Positions 25,447-34,302 of a DNA stretch of 57,260 bases are shown piece after piece. The stretch is from positions 1 to 57,260 of the forward strand of contig NZ_BDCH01000045.1 in NCBI RefSeq assembly GCF_001613405.1. Direction: 5' to 3'. Within the stretch, counting starts at the first letter, position 1, and each line of letters begins with the position of its first letter. The notes under the pieces were generated by a model. That model made no database searches. It saw only the letters and a list, made by a program, of their open reading frames with translations, and was not told the DNA's origin. A program made the position numbers and the translations under genes. This stretch comes from Nocardia crassostreae (lineage in GTDB: Bacteria > Actinomycetota > Actinomycetes > Mycobacteriales > Mycobacteriaceae).

Positions 25447-26795
25447 GTGGACGCAAAGTTCGCGCTGGCTCTTCCGGTGCGCGAAAAATCTACGCCGGGA
25501 ATCCATCGATACGCGGGAGCGATCGAGGCCTCGGCCGGTTTTCTGGGCGCGGTGATCGCCGGGCTTTTGCTACTGGCTCCCCTCGACTTCGAATGGACCA
25601 CGGACGGCTCACCCGTCCAGCTGGATCTGCTGATTCTGAACATGCCCCGCGCGGCCGCCGCGGGCGCGGTGATCGCCATGGTGACCGCGGCGCTGGCCGT
25701 GGTGCTCGGCAAACGTGTCGCCTGGATCGCCGCCTTCAGCAGCGCGGCCGTGCTCCTGGTCGATCATGTGTGGGACCGCGATGTGGTGACCACCGGAACG
25801 CTGTCCACGGTCAACTATGTCGACTCCATCTGCAGCGGCATGCTGCTGGGCGCGCTCGCCGTGGCGATATCGGCCCGTCCCATCGCCGCCACCGCCTTCC
25901 TCGTCGGCATGCTGTCGAGCATTCTGATCGGCGATCTCACCGCCCTCCCGGCGGATGAGGGCGTGACCCACGCCCTCATCGAATGGCCCGCCAGCGGAAC
26001 GCCTCCCACCGGCCTCATGATCCTCGCGGTCGCGGCCCTCGCCGCCGGTCTCGCCCTGCAACGCCACGAACCCGCCCCCGACGACGCCAGCCCCGACCTG
26101 CCCATCGGCCCGATCGTGGCCGGTCTCGTCCTGGTGATCTCCACCGCCGTCGCCACCCAATGGTTCGTCCGCCACACCGCCGCCTTCACGAACCTCGCGG
26201 TGGCCGTAGCCGTCACACTCGTCGGCGCCATCATCGCCGTGCTACTGCTCCCCGGCCGGGACGGCACCCTGATCCTCCTGGCCATTGCCGTCGCCAACGC
26301 GGGCAGCGCCATTTTCGCCGTCCCCCGCCCGGATTGGACCGCCCCCTCCCGCTCGCGGGCGTAATCGCGGGCCTGTACCTGGGCCGCCGCCTCCCCGCCG
26401 TGCCCGCCGCCCTGGCGGGCAGCGCGGCCTTGTCCCTGTTCGCCGCCTTCACCGCGAACCAGGCCCACACGCACCCGATAGTCCCCGTAATCGGTATCAC
26501 CGCCCTGTCGATCCTGCTCGGCTACAGCTTCGGCGCCGCCGTCCCGAAACACCCCACCAGCACCGTCCTCGCTATCGCCGTCTTGGTAGTCCCCTGCGTC
26601 GTGATGGCCCTGCGCGGCAACAGCTTCGGCCGAGTCGCCTACTCCCCCCGCTGGTACCGCGACCCCACCGACATCCTCACCCCCGCCCCCGGCTGGACCG
26701 CCCTCATGATCACCCTCGGCTGCGCAGCCGGAATCGCCCTCCTCCACCGCATCCGCCGGAAACCCCGGCCAACCCCTGACCTATCCAACGAGTAA
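25447..26795 (+). pseudogene. Multi-spanning membrane protein with one-base frameshift
   Basis: The frame from GTG 25447 encodes about nine hydrophobic segments to VPRPDWTAP (about 26345). It then turns into SRSRA and TAA. In the next frame the membrane protein plainly continues as PLPLAGVIAGLYLGRR, with about four more segments, and ends at TAA 26795. A run of five Cs at about 26342-26346 would need six for a continuous frame. Rejoined, the protein would have about 449 residues. I do not recognise the family; it has acidic loops (HEPAPDDASPDLP) and a Tyr/Arg loop near the end (AYSPRWYRDPTDI). It may be a sequencing error, since both halves keep good membrane character. Confidence 0.65.
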
Positions 26796-26826
26796 GGCCC
26801 CGACCGCTTTTCGCGATCGGGGCCTT
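26794..26826. terminator. Bidirectional terminator hairpin
   Basis: AAGGCCCCGA (26794-26803) pairs with TCGGGGCCTT (26817-26826), with a small inner CGC/GCG stem and TTTTC loop. It overlaps the TAA of the membrane protein gene and also lies just downstream of the minus-strand tRNA-Arg. Confidence 0.78.
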
Positions 26827-26830
26827 GTTG

Positions 26831-26903
26831 TGCCCTCGGCAGGAATCGAACCTGCGGCCTTCTGCTCCGGAGGCAGACGCTCTATCCCCTGAGCTACGAG
26901 GGC
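26831..26903 (-). tRNA. tRNA-Arg (CCG)
   Basis: On the minus strand the acceptor stem GCCCTCG pairs with CGAGGGC, the D arm is TAGCTCAGGGGATAGAGC, the anticodon loop CTCCGGA has CCG, and the T arm is GCAGGTTCGAATCCTGC. The discriminator is A and CCA is not encoded. Confidence 0.95.
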
Positions 26904-26950
26904 GGGGGTGGACCCGCTCGGACTTCTCGACTTTCCGAGTGGGCTGGGAA

Positions 26951-26979
26951 AGCGTATCGCATTGGGTGCGTTGCGCCAA
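26951..26979 (-). promoter_or_regulatory. Probable tRNA-Arg promoter
   Basis: TTGGCG (26979-26974) and TACGCT (26956-26951) are 17 bases apart on the minus strand. Transcription would begin about 40 bases before the tRNA 5' end. Confidence 0.55.
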
Positions 26980-27023
26980 AAACTGGCGGGGAACGGGCGT
27001 TTTGGGGCGCCCGGTGCGCGACG

Positions 27024-27746
27024 TCAATTCAGGGGGAGGGGGGTGGCGCTGCGTTCGGCGAGCATGCGGGTCATGAGCTGGCTCTCGCCGGACTGGGTTT
27101 GGGCCATGCTGGCGGCGAGGGTGCGGATGGCGTCGGTGTCGGCGCGCTGGGCCGCGTATTCGATCATGGGCATGCCGCCCTGGCGGTGGCGGAGCATGAG
27201 CTGGAGGAACAGGGTGTCCTGTGCGGCGCCGGTGGCTTGGCGCAGGGCGGTGAGTTCCTGGTCGGTGGCTATGCCGGGCATGGTGGCGACGGGGCCGGAG
27301 TGCTCCGAGCTGCCGCCGTGGTGGGAGGACGAATCGGTCATCCAGCCCATGTAGCCGCCGGAGCCGAGCATGGGCTCGCGCCACAGTTGCAGCCAGCCCT
27401 GCATGCGGCCCGCCTGATTCTGCTGGGTGGTGAGGATGTCGTAGGCGAGGCGCTGCACCGCGGGATCGGTGGTGCCCGCCAAGGCGATGGCCGACATCTC
27501 CACGGCCTGGGTGTGATGCACCGACATGTCTTGGGCGAAGCCGATATCCACCGGACCCGGTGCGGCGGTGGCCTCCTCGAGGGGATTGCCCACCAGCACA
27601 CCGGCCAGGAAGGCCAGCAGGACGACGCCGATCACGCCCAGCACCAGCAGCGCGGGCCGCTGACTGCGGCGCGGCTGCTGATCCGGATCGGCGGCGGGTT
27701 CGGGCTCGCTGCTGAAGTCCTGCACGTCGGATACCAAGGGTGGCAT
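27024..27746 (-). CDS. DUF305 membrane-anchored protein
   Basis: A 240-residue protein. A cytoplasmic acidic/Pro-rich tail is followed by one membrane helix at about residues 32-54. The extracytoplasmic DUF305 domain then has the paired His/Met motifs FAQDMSVHHTQAVEMS and MLRHRQGGMPMIEYA, a ferritin-like layout thought to bind metal such as copper. A His/Ser-rich loop (SSSHHGGSSEHSG) adds possible ligands. Its ATG overlaps the TGA of the DUF3105 gene, so the two are coupled. They lie divergently upstream of argS. Confidence 0.88.
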   Translation of the reverse strand: MPPLVSDVQDFSSEPEPAADPDQQPRRSQRPALLVLGVIGVVLLAFLAGVLVGNPLEEATAAPGPVDIGFAQDMSVHHTQAVEMSAIALAGTTDPAVQRLAYDILTTQQNQAGRMQGWLQLWREPMLGSGGYMGWMTDSSSHHGGSSEHSGPVATMPGIATDQELTALRQATGAAQDTLFLQLMLRHRQGGMPMIEYAAQRADTDAIRTLAASMAQTQSGESQLMTRMLAERSATPLPLN

Positions 27747-28644
27747 CACTGACCCGGAGCCGGCTGCTCGACCGGCTGCGTCGGCTGGGCGCCTTTGGTC
27801 GGCGCCGGGATCTGCGGGATGCCGCCGGGCAGCTCGGTCAGGCCGCCCAGACCCGGGATGGTGCCGGGGGAGAGGCCGCCGCCCAGTTCGGACTGGTCCT
27901 GGCTGGCGCCCTTACCGTCCATGGGCACCGCGTTCGGGCCCGGCGCGGTCGGATCGAAGGCAGGCGGGTTGGCGGTGTCGAAGGTCGGATTCGCGCAGCT
28001 GGCGCCGACTTCCGGATAGGTATTGCTGTTCAGCCGCAGATCCTTGATGAACTGATCCACGCGCGAATCGGAGACCGAGTCCAGCTTCAGCTGATGGCCC
28101 CACGCCTGCAGCGAGATCGGCTTGTCCAGGCCCGGGTACGGCGACATGAGCGTGTACGGCTGGCCGTCCACCTTCTTCTTCAAGGTGTCGATGCCCGCCG
28201 CATCCAGCTTGTCCGGGTTGTAGGTGATCCACACCGCGCCGTGCTCCAGCGAATGCACGGCGTTCTCGGTGCGAATCGCCTTGTCGTACACTACGCCCGT
28301 GCACGCCGCCCACGAGGAGTCGTGCGGGCCGCCGAACGCCGGGGCCTGGTCGTAGGCCACCCGCTGCGTCGAGGCCACGTGCAGACCCGCCTCGTAGTCC
28401 TTCTTGACCACGCCGTCGATATAGGCCGACGGGTTCTTCAGCTCTTCCTGCTTGTGGTACTTCGGCACCAGGAACCAGGCGATGCCGCCGATCAGCCCCA
28501 CGATCACCACGACCGCGCCGATGGTCAGCCAGGGAATATTGCGTTTCGTGGGCAACTTGCCGCCACTACCCTTGCGGGTGGAGGGGGCAAGTTGCCCGCG
28601 GCCTTGATGGCCTTGGCCGACTTGACACTGGTCCTGCTCGGCAT
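27746..28644 (-). pseudogene. DUF3105 membrane-anchored protein, apparent frameshift near N-terminus
   Basis: From ATG 28644 the first 17 residues read MPSRTSVKSAKAIKAAG, a normal DUF3105 start. At about 28595-28597 the frame must change to continue as QLAPSTRKGSGGKLPTKRN, one membrane helix, and the DUF3105 domain (HVASTQRVAYDQAPAFGGPH, CTGVVYDKAIRTENAVHSLE, HGAVWITYNPDKL). One G missing from a GGG run explains the shift. A Pro/Gly-rich C-terminal tail follows. Without the repair only poor starts (for example TTG in the KLPTKRN region) remain. It is coupled to DUF305 downstream. It may be a sequence error. Confidence 0.72.
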
Positions 28645-28753
28645 AGCTTGTTGTGCTCTCTTCGACGTGTCGGACAATCAAACGGTGCGGCGCACAGTTT
28701 GCTGGGCGCCTGCCCGGTAGGTGCCCGCGCGCGGCGTTCACCTGCTCAGACCA

Positions 28754-28768
28754 TAGGATAGTGACTCG
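28754..28768 (+). promoter_or_regulatory. Possible leaderless promoter of argS
   Basis: TAGGAT (28754-28759) ends eight bases before GTG 28768, and no ribosome site precedes the GTG. Transcription about seven bases after the -10 would start at or next to the GTG, giving a leaderless mRNA. The -35 is poor. Confidence 0.4.
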
Positions 28769-30435
28769 TGACTCCAGTTGACCTTGCAGATCTCCTTCGC
28801 GCAACCGCGGCGAAGGTACTTGTCGAACGCGGATCCGACCCTGCGGTCCTGCCCGACGAGGTCAAGGTGGAGCGTCCCCGCAACCCCGAGCATGGCGACT
28901 ATGCCACGAATTTGGCCATGCAGGTAGGGAAGAAAGCGGGAATGAACCCGCGCGATTTCGCGAACCTGCTGGCCGAGGCGCTGTCGGCGACCGAGGACAT
29001 CGAGGACATCGAGGTCGCCGAGGTCGCCGGTCCGGGCTTCCTGAACATCCGGCTGGCCAAGGCCGCCCAGGGCGCCATCATCGAGAAGATTCTCGCGGCG
29101 GGCGCGGAGTACGGCACCGGCGCGGCCCTGGACGGCACGAAGATCAATCTGGAGTTCGTGTCCGCCAACCCCACTGGACCCATTCACCTGGGCGGCACCC
29201 GCTGGGCCGCGGTCGGTGACGCGCTGGGCCGGATCCTGAGCGCGCAGGGCGCGGAGGTCACCCGCGAGTACTACTTCAACGACCATGGCGCGCAGATCGA
29301 TCGGTTCGCGAATTCGCTGGTCGCCGCGGCCACCGGGCAGCCGACGCCCGAGGACGGCTACGCGGGCGCGTACATCACCGAGATCGCCGAGACCATCGTC
29401 ACCGCGCATCCCGACGCCGTGAACCTGCCGGACGCCGAGCGCCACGAGCTGTTCCGGCGCGAGGGCGTCGAGCTGATGTTCGCGCAGATCAAGCAGACGC
29501 TGCACGAGTTCGGCGTCGACTTCGACGTGTACTTCAACGAGAGCTCGCTGTTCGAATCCGGCTCGGTCGACAAGGCCGTGGAGGAACTCAAGGCCACCGG
29601 CAACCTGTACGAGAAGGACGGCGCCTGGTGGATCGCCAGCACCGAGTACGGCGACGACAAGGACCGCGTCGTCATCAAGAGCGACGGCAAGTCCGCCTAT
29701 GTCGCCGGTGACATCGCCTACTTCGAGAACAAGCGGGCCCGCTGCTTCGACCTGTGCATCTACATGCTCGGCGCCGACCACCACGGCTACATCGGCCGCC
29801 TGAAGGCCGCCGCCGCGGCCACCGGCGACAACCCGGACACCGTCGAGGTGCTCATAGGCCAGATGGTGAACCTGGTCAAAGACGGTGCGGCCGTGCGCAT
29901 GTCCAAGCGCGCGGGCACCGTGGTCACCCTCGACGACCTGGTCGAGGCCATCGGCGTGGACGCCTCGCGGTATTCGCTGGTGCGCAGCTCGGTCAATACC
30001 AGCATCGATATCGATCTGGGCCTGTGGACCAAGCAGGACACCGAGAATCCGCTCTACTACGTGCAATACGCGCACGCGCGGACCAATGCCATTCTCAAGA
30101 ATGCCGAGTCCTTCGGATTCGATTCGGTCACAACGGATTTCAGCCTCTCCAGCTCCGATCGGGAGGGTGAGCTGATCCGCACCCTGGGCGAATACCCGCG
30201 CGTGGTGGCCACCGCCGCCGAAATGCGGGAGCCGCATCGGATCGTCCGCTACCTCGAAGAGCTCGCGGGCGTCTATCACCCCTTCCAGTCCGACAAGGAC
30301 ATGCGGGTTCTTCCCCTGGGCGACGAGCCCGTCAGCCCCCTCAATGCCGCTCGCCTCGAGCTGGTCAAGGCCACCCGTCAGGTTCTCGCCAACGGCCTCG
30401 GCCTGCTAGGCGTCACTGCTCCGGAGCGTATGTAA
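28768..30435 (+). CDS. argS: Arginyl-tRNA synthetase
   Basis: A 555-residue class I synthetase that charges tRNA-Arg. The N-terminal Add-1 domain ends at about residue 120. NPTGPIHLGG is the HIGH motif, RMSKRAGTV the KMSKS-like motif, and the C-terminal anticodon-binding domain has ARTNAILKNAESFGF and YLEELAGVYHPF. Length is normal. lysA starts directly at its stop codon, so argS heads the argS-lysA-hom-thrC-thrB transcription unit. A tRNA-Arg gene lies 2 kb upstream. Confidence 0.97.
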   Translation: MTPVDLADLLRATAAKVLVERGSDPAVLPDEVKVERPRNPEHGDYATNLAMQVGKKAGMNPRDFANLLAEALSATEDIEDIEVAEVAGPGFLNIRLAKAAQGAIIEKILAAGAEYGTGAALDGTKINLEFVSANPTGPIHLGGTRWAAVGDALGRILSAQGAEVTREYYFNDHGAQIDRFANSLVAAATGQPTPEDGYAGAYITEIAETIVTAHPDAVNLPDAERHELFRREGVELMFAQIKQTLHEFGVDFDVYFNESSLFESGSVDKAVEELKATGNLYEKDGAWWIASTEYGDDKDRVVIKSDGKSAYVAGDIAYFENKRARCFDLCIYMLGADHHGYIGRLKAAAAATGDNPDTVEVLIGQMVNLVKDGAAVRMSKRAGTVVTLDDLVEAIGVDASRYSLVRSSVNTSIDIDLGLWTKQDTENPLYYVQYAHARTNAILKNAESFGFDSVTTDFSLSSSDREGELIRTLGEYPRVVATAAEMREPHRIVRYLEELAGVYHPFQSDKDMRVLPLGDEPVSPLNAARLELVKATRQVLANGLGLLGVTAPERM

Positions 30436-31857
30436 ATGAGTGCCCACCCCGCCGGACCCCGCCACGCGGACATCCCGCACGCCCCGAATCTGCCGGAGCG
30501 CCCGAGCGATCCGCAGCAGATGATCGACCTGCCCGCCAATGTCTGGCCGCGCAATGCCTCCCGTGACGCCGACGGTGTGGTGCGCCTGGCCGGTGTGCCG
30601 GTGCACGAGCTGGCCGCCGAATTCGGCACTCCGCTGTTCGTGGTGGACGAGGACGACTTCCGTTCTCGCTGCCGCGATATGGTCACCGCCTTCGGTGACG
30701 GCGCGCGAGTGCACTACGCCTCCAAGGCTTTCCTGTGCGGTGAGATCGCGCGCTGGATCCGCGACGAGGGCCTGCACCTCGACGTCTGTTCCGGCGGCGA
30801 GCTCGCGGTCGCGCTCAATGCCGGTTTCCCGGCCGAGCGAATCGCCCTGCACGGCAACAATAAATCGGTCCCGGAGCTGGAAACCGCGGTCGCGGCCGGT
30901 GTCGGCGACATCGTGCTCGACTCGCTCATCGAGATCGAGCGCTTGGAGGCCGTCGCCAAGCGCGCGGGCAAGATCCAGGACGTGCTGGTCCGCGTCACCG
31001 TCGGTGTGGAAGCCCATACCCACGAATACATTTCGACCGCGCACGAGGATCAGAAGTTCGGCTTCTCCATCGCCAGCGGTGATGCCATGCAGGCCATCGC
31101 CCGCGTCTTCGAATCCGACAACCTGCGCCTGGTCGGCCTGCACTCGCACATCGGCTCGCAGATCTTCGAGATCGACGGTTTCGAGATCTCCACCCGCCGC
31201 ATGCTGGGCCTGCTGCGCGAGGCCGCCGACAAGTTCGGCATGGAACGCGCCGCCCAGATCAATGTGCTGGATCTCGGTGGCGGCCTGGGTATTTCGTACC
31301 TGCCGCACGACGATCCGCCCGCTCTCGGCGATTTCGCCGCCAATCTGCGCCGCATTGTGGCCGAGGAGGCCGAGCGCGCGGGCCTGCCCATGCCGACCAT
31401 TGCCGTAGAGCCCGGTCGCGCCATCGCCGGACCGGGCACCGTAACGCTCTACGAGGTCGGCACTATCAAGGACGTGGTGCTCGACGGCGGCAACCGCCGC
31501 CGGTACGTGAGCATCGACGGCGGGATGAGCGACAATATTCGTCCCGCGCTCTACCAGGCGGAGTACGACTGCCGCCTGGTGTCCCGGAGCAGCGACAGCA
31601 ATCCGGTCGTGGCTCGGGTTGTCGGAAAGCATTGCGAGAGTGGGGATATCGTAATCCGCGATACCTGGCTCCCGGCCGATGTGGGCCCGGGCGACCTGGT
31701 GGCGGTGGCCGCGACCGGCGCGTACTGCTACTCGATGTCGAGCCGCTACAACATGCTCACCCGGCCCGCCGTGGTCGCGGTACGAGACGGCAAGGCGCGC
31801 TTGATTCTTCGCCGCGAAACGGTGGAGGACCTACTCAGCTTGGAGGTGAAAGCATGA
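30436..31857 (+). CDS. lysA: Diaminopimelate decarboxylase
   Basis: A 473-residue PLP enzyme of fold type III that makes lysine from meso-diaminopimelate. The PLP-binding Lys is in HYASKAFLCG, GLHSHIGSQIFE and VLDLGGGLGISY bind the phosphate, and the CESGD segment near the C-terminus (GKHCESGDIVIRDTWLP) supplies the active-site Cys and Glu from the partner subunit. ATG directly follows the argS TAA, and its TGA overlaps hom (ATGA). The first 40 residues are an extension common in this order. Confidence 0.97.
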   Translation: MSAHPAGPRHADIPHAPNLPERPSDPQQMIDLPANVWPRNASRDADGVVRLAGVPVHELAAEFGTPLFVVDEDDFRSRCRDMVTAFGDGARVHYASKAFLCGEIARWIRDEGLHLDVCSGGELAVALNAGFPAERIALHGNNKSVPELETAVAAGVGDIVLDSLIEIERLEAVAKRAGKIQDVLVRVTVGVEAHTHEYISTAHEDQKFGFSIASGDAMQAIARVFESDNLRLVGLHSHIGSQIFEIDGFEISTRRMLGLLREAADKFGMERAAQINVLDLGGGLGISYLPHDDPPALGDFAANLRRIVAEEAERAGLPMPTIAVEPGRAIAGPGTVTLYEVGTIKDVVLDGGNRRRYVSIDGGMSDNIRPALYQAEYDCRLVSRSSDSNPVVARVVGKHCESGDIVIRDTWLPADVGPGDLVAVAATGAYCYSMSSRYNMLTRPAVVAVRDGKARLILRRETVEDLLSLEVKA

Positions 31858-33191
31858 CCGAGGCAACCAACGCCAAGAACGGCGTGTGGGGATCGGATCA
31901 TCCGATCGGAATCGCCGTTCTCGGCATGGGCACGGTCGGCGCCGAGGTGGTCCGCATCATTCGCGATCACGCCGAGGATCTGTGCAACCGCGTCGGCGCG
32001 CCCGTCGTGCTGCGCGGTGTCGCCGTCCGCGATCTGAACAAGGACCGCGGCCTGCCCGCCGAGCTGCTCACCACCGATGCCGAGGCCCTCCTCGCCCGCG
32101 ATGACGTGGATATCGTCGTCGAGGTCATGGGCGGTATCGATCCGGCCCGCGCCCTGATCAAGTCCGCGCTCTCCGCGGGCAAGTCCGTGGTCAGCGCCAA
32201 CAAGGCGCTGCTCGCCGATCACACCGGCGAACTGGCCGCCGTGGCCGAGTCCAACCGCGCCGACCTCTACTTCGAGGCCGCCGTGGCGGGCGCCATCCCG
32301 GTACTGCGCCCGCTCATCCAGTCACTGTCCGGCGACCGGGTGAATCGCGTGGTCGGCATTGTCAACGGCACCACCAACTTCATCCTCTCCGCCATGGCCG
32401 AGACCGGCGCCGACTACGGCGACGTGCTGGCCGAGGCCACCCGCCTGGGCTACGCCGAGGCCGATCCGACCGCCGATGTCGAGGGCTTCGACGCCGCCGC
32501 CAAGGCCGCCATCCTCGCCTCGGTCGCCTTCCACACCCGCGTCACCTCGGGCGATGTCTACCGCGAGGGCATCTCCAAGATCACCTCCGAGGATCTGGAG
32601 ACCGCCGCCGCCGTGGGCTGCACCGTGAAGCTGCTGGCCATGGCCGAGCGCGTCACCGACGAGGGCGGCAAGGAGTCCATCTCGGTGCGCGTCTACCCGG
32701 CGCTCATCCCGCGCAAGCACCCGCTGGCCGCCGTGTCCGGCGCGTTCAACGCCGTGGTCGTGGAGGCCGAGAACGCCGGACGGCTCATGTTCTACGGTCA
32801 GGGCGCGGGCGGCGCGCCGACCGCCTCCGCTGTCATGGGCGATCTGGTCATGGCGGCGCGCAACAAGTTCTACGGTGGTCGCGCCCCGGGCGAATCGGTC
32901 TATGCTGAGCTGCCGATCGCGTCGATCGGCGACACCCCGACCCGCTATCACGTGAACATGCAGGTTGCCGACCGCACCGGTGTGCTGGAAGCGGTGGCCG
33001 GCGAATTCGCCAAGCACGGTGTCAGCATCTCGACGGTCCGCCAGGAAGGCGCCGACGAAGGCGCGCGCCTGGTCGTGGTGACCCACCACGCGCAGGAATC
33101 GGCCCTGGCCGATACCGTGGCCGCGTTGGCCGAGCTGGACTCCGTCACGTCTGTGACCAGTGTTCTGAGATTGGAAGGCACCGAGGAATGA
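31854..33191 (+). CDS. hom: Homoserine dehydrogenase
   Basis: A 445-residue monofunctional enzyme that reduces aspartate semialdehyde to homoserine for Thr and Met. The NAD(P) motif is VLGMGTVGAEVVRII, VSANKALLADH lies at the cofactor site, and GIVNGTTNFILSAM with DPTADVEGFDAAAK forms the catalytic core. The C-terminal ACT domain (MQVADRTGVLEAVAGEFAKH) allows feedback control by threonine. ATG 31854 follows GGAGG and overlaps the lysA stop. A longer upstream open frame is the lysA 3' end. Confidence 0.97.
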   Translation: MTEATNAKNGVWGSDHPIGIAVLGMGTVGAEVVRIIRDHAEDLCNRVGAPVVLRGVAVRDLNKDRGLPAELLTTDAEALLARDDVDIVVEVMGGIDPARALIKSALSAGKSVVSANKALLADHTGELAAVAESNRADLYFEAAVAGAIPVLRPLIQSLSGDRVNRVVGIVNGTTNFILSAMAETGADYGDVLAEATRLGYAEADPTADVEGFDAAAKAAILASVAFHTRVTSGDVYREGISKITSEDLETAAAVGCTVKLLAMAERVTDEGGKESISVRVYPALIPRKHPLAAVSGAFNAVVVEAENAGRLMFYGQGAGGAPTASAVMGDLVMAARNKFYGGRAPGESVYAELPIASIGDTPTRYHVNMQVADRTGVLEAVAGEFAKHGVSISTVRQEGADEGARLVVVTHHAQESALADTVAALAELDSVTSVTSVLRLEGTEE

Positions 33192-34276
33192 GCGCAACCG
33201 CGCGAGCTGCTGCCGTGCACACCCCGTGGCCCGGTCTGATCACCGCGTACCGGGATCGCCTCCCGGTACCGGCCGACTGGGAACCGGTCACGCTGTTCGA
33301 GGGCGGCACCCCGCTGGTGCCCGCGCACCACCTCTCCGAGCTCACCGGCTGCGAGGTCTACCTCAAGGTCGAGGGCGCGAACCCCACCGGTTCGTTCAAG
33401 GACCGCGGCATGACCATGGCCATGACCGACGCCAAGTACTCCGGTAAGAAGGCCGTGCTCTGCGCCTCCACCGGCAATACCTCGGCCTCGGCCGCCGCCT
33501 ACGCCACCCGCGCGGGCCTGCGCTGCGCGGTGCTCATTCCGCAGGGCAAGATCGCCATGGGCAAGCTGGCCCAGGCGGTCATGCTGGGCGCGGAGATCAT
33601 CCAGGTCGAGGGCAACTTCGACGACTGTCTCGAGCTGGCCCGCAAGGTCACCGCCGACTTCCCCGAGGTCGGCCTGGTGAACTCGGTCAATCCGGCCCGC
33701 ATCGAGGGCCAGAAGACCGCGGCCTTCGAAATCGTGGACGCGCTCGGCAAGGCCCCGGACGTGCACTGCCTGCCCGTCGGCAACGCGGGGAACATCACCG
33801 CGTACTGGAAGGGCTACAGCGAGTACTACGCCGACGGCATCGCCACCGTCCGGCCGCGCATGCTGGGCGTGCAGGCCGCGGGCGCCGCGCCGCTGGTCAA
33901 CGGCGCGCCGGTCAAGGATCCGGAGACCATCGCCACCGCCATCCGCATCGGCGCGCCCGCGTCGTGGAACGGTGCGATGAACGCCAAGGAGGAGTCCGGC
34001 GGCGCCTTCCGGGCGGCCACCGACGAGGAGATCCTCGCCGCATACCGCCTGGTCGCGTCGAAGGAAGGCGTGTTCGTGGAGCCCGCCTCGGCGGCCTCGG
34101 TCGCCGGTCTGCTCGCCGCGCACCAGGAGGGCTGGCTGGATCGCGGCCTGACCGTGGTGTGCACCGTGACCGGCAATGGTCTCAAGGACCCGGATACCGC
34201 GCTGCTGGGCATGCCCGACGTCAAGCCCATCGCGGTCGACCCGGTGGCCGTGGCCCACGAACTCGAGCTGGCCTGA
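33188..34276 (+). CDS. thrC: Threonine synthase
   Basis: A 362-residue PLP enzyme making threonine from O-phosphohomoserine. The PLP Lys is in NPTGSFKDRGMT, the phosphate loop is in the PVGNAGNITAYWKGY region, and CASTGNTSASAAAYATRAG marks the substrate side. ATG 33188 overlaps the hom stop (ATGA), so translation is coupled. Length fits the short bacterial class. Confidence 0.97.
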   Translation: MSATARAAAVHTPWPGLITAYRDRLPVPADWEPVTLFEGGTPLVPAHHLSELTGCEVYLKVEGANPTGSFKDRGMTMAMTDAKYSGKKAVLCASTGNTSASAAAYATRAGLRCAVLIPQGKIAMGKLAQAVMLGAEIIQVEGNFDDCLELARKVTADFPEVGLVNSVNPARIEGQKTAAFEIVDALGKAPDVHCLPVGNAGNITAYWKGYSEYYADGIATVRPRMLGVQAAGAAPLVNGAPVKDPETIATAIRIGAPASWNGAMNAKEESGGAFRAATDEEILAAYRLVASKEGVFVEPASAASVAGLLAAHQEGWLDRGLTVVCTVTGNGLKDPDTALLGMPDVKPIAVDPVAVAHELELA

Positions 34277-34302
34277 CCTTGAATGCGCGCGACAGTCAGT
34301 TG

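Noticed and set aside
26710..27384. Long open frame over tRNA-Arg and DUF305 region
   Set aside because: Antisense/shifted shadow rich in His, Arg and Pro that crosses a tRNA gene.
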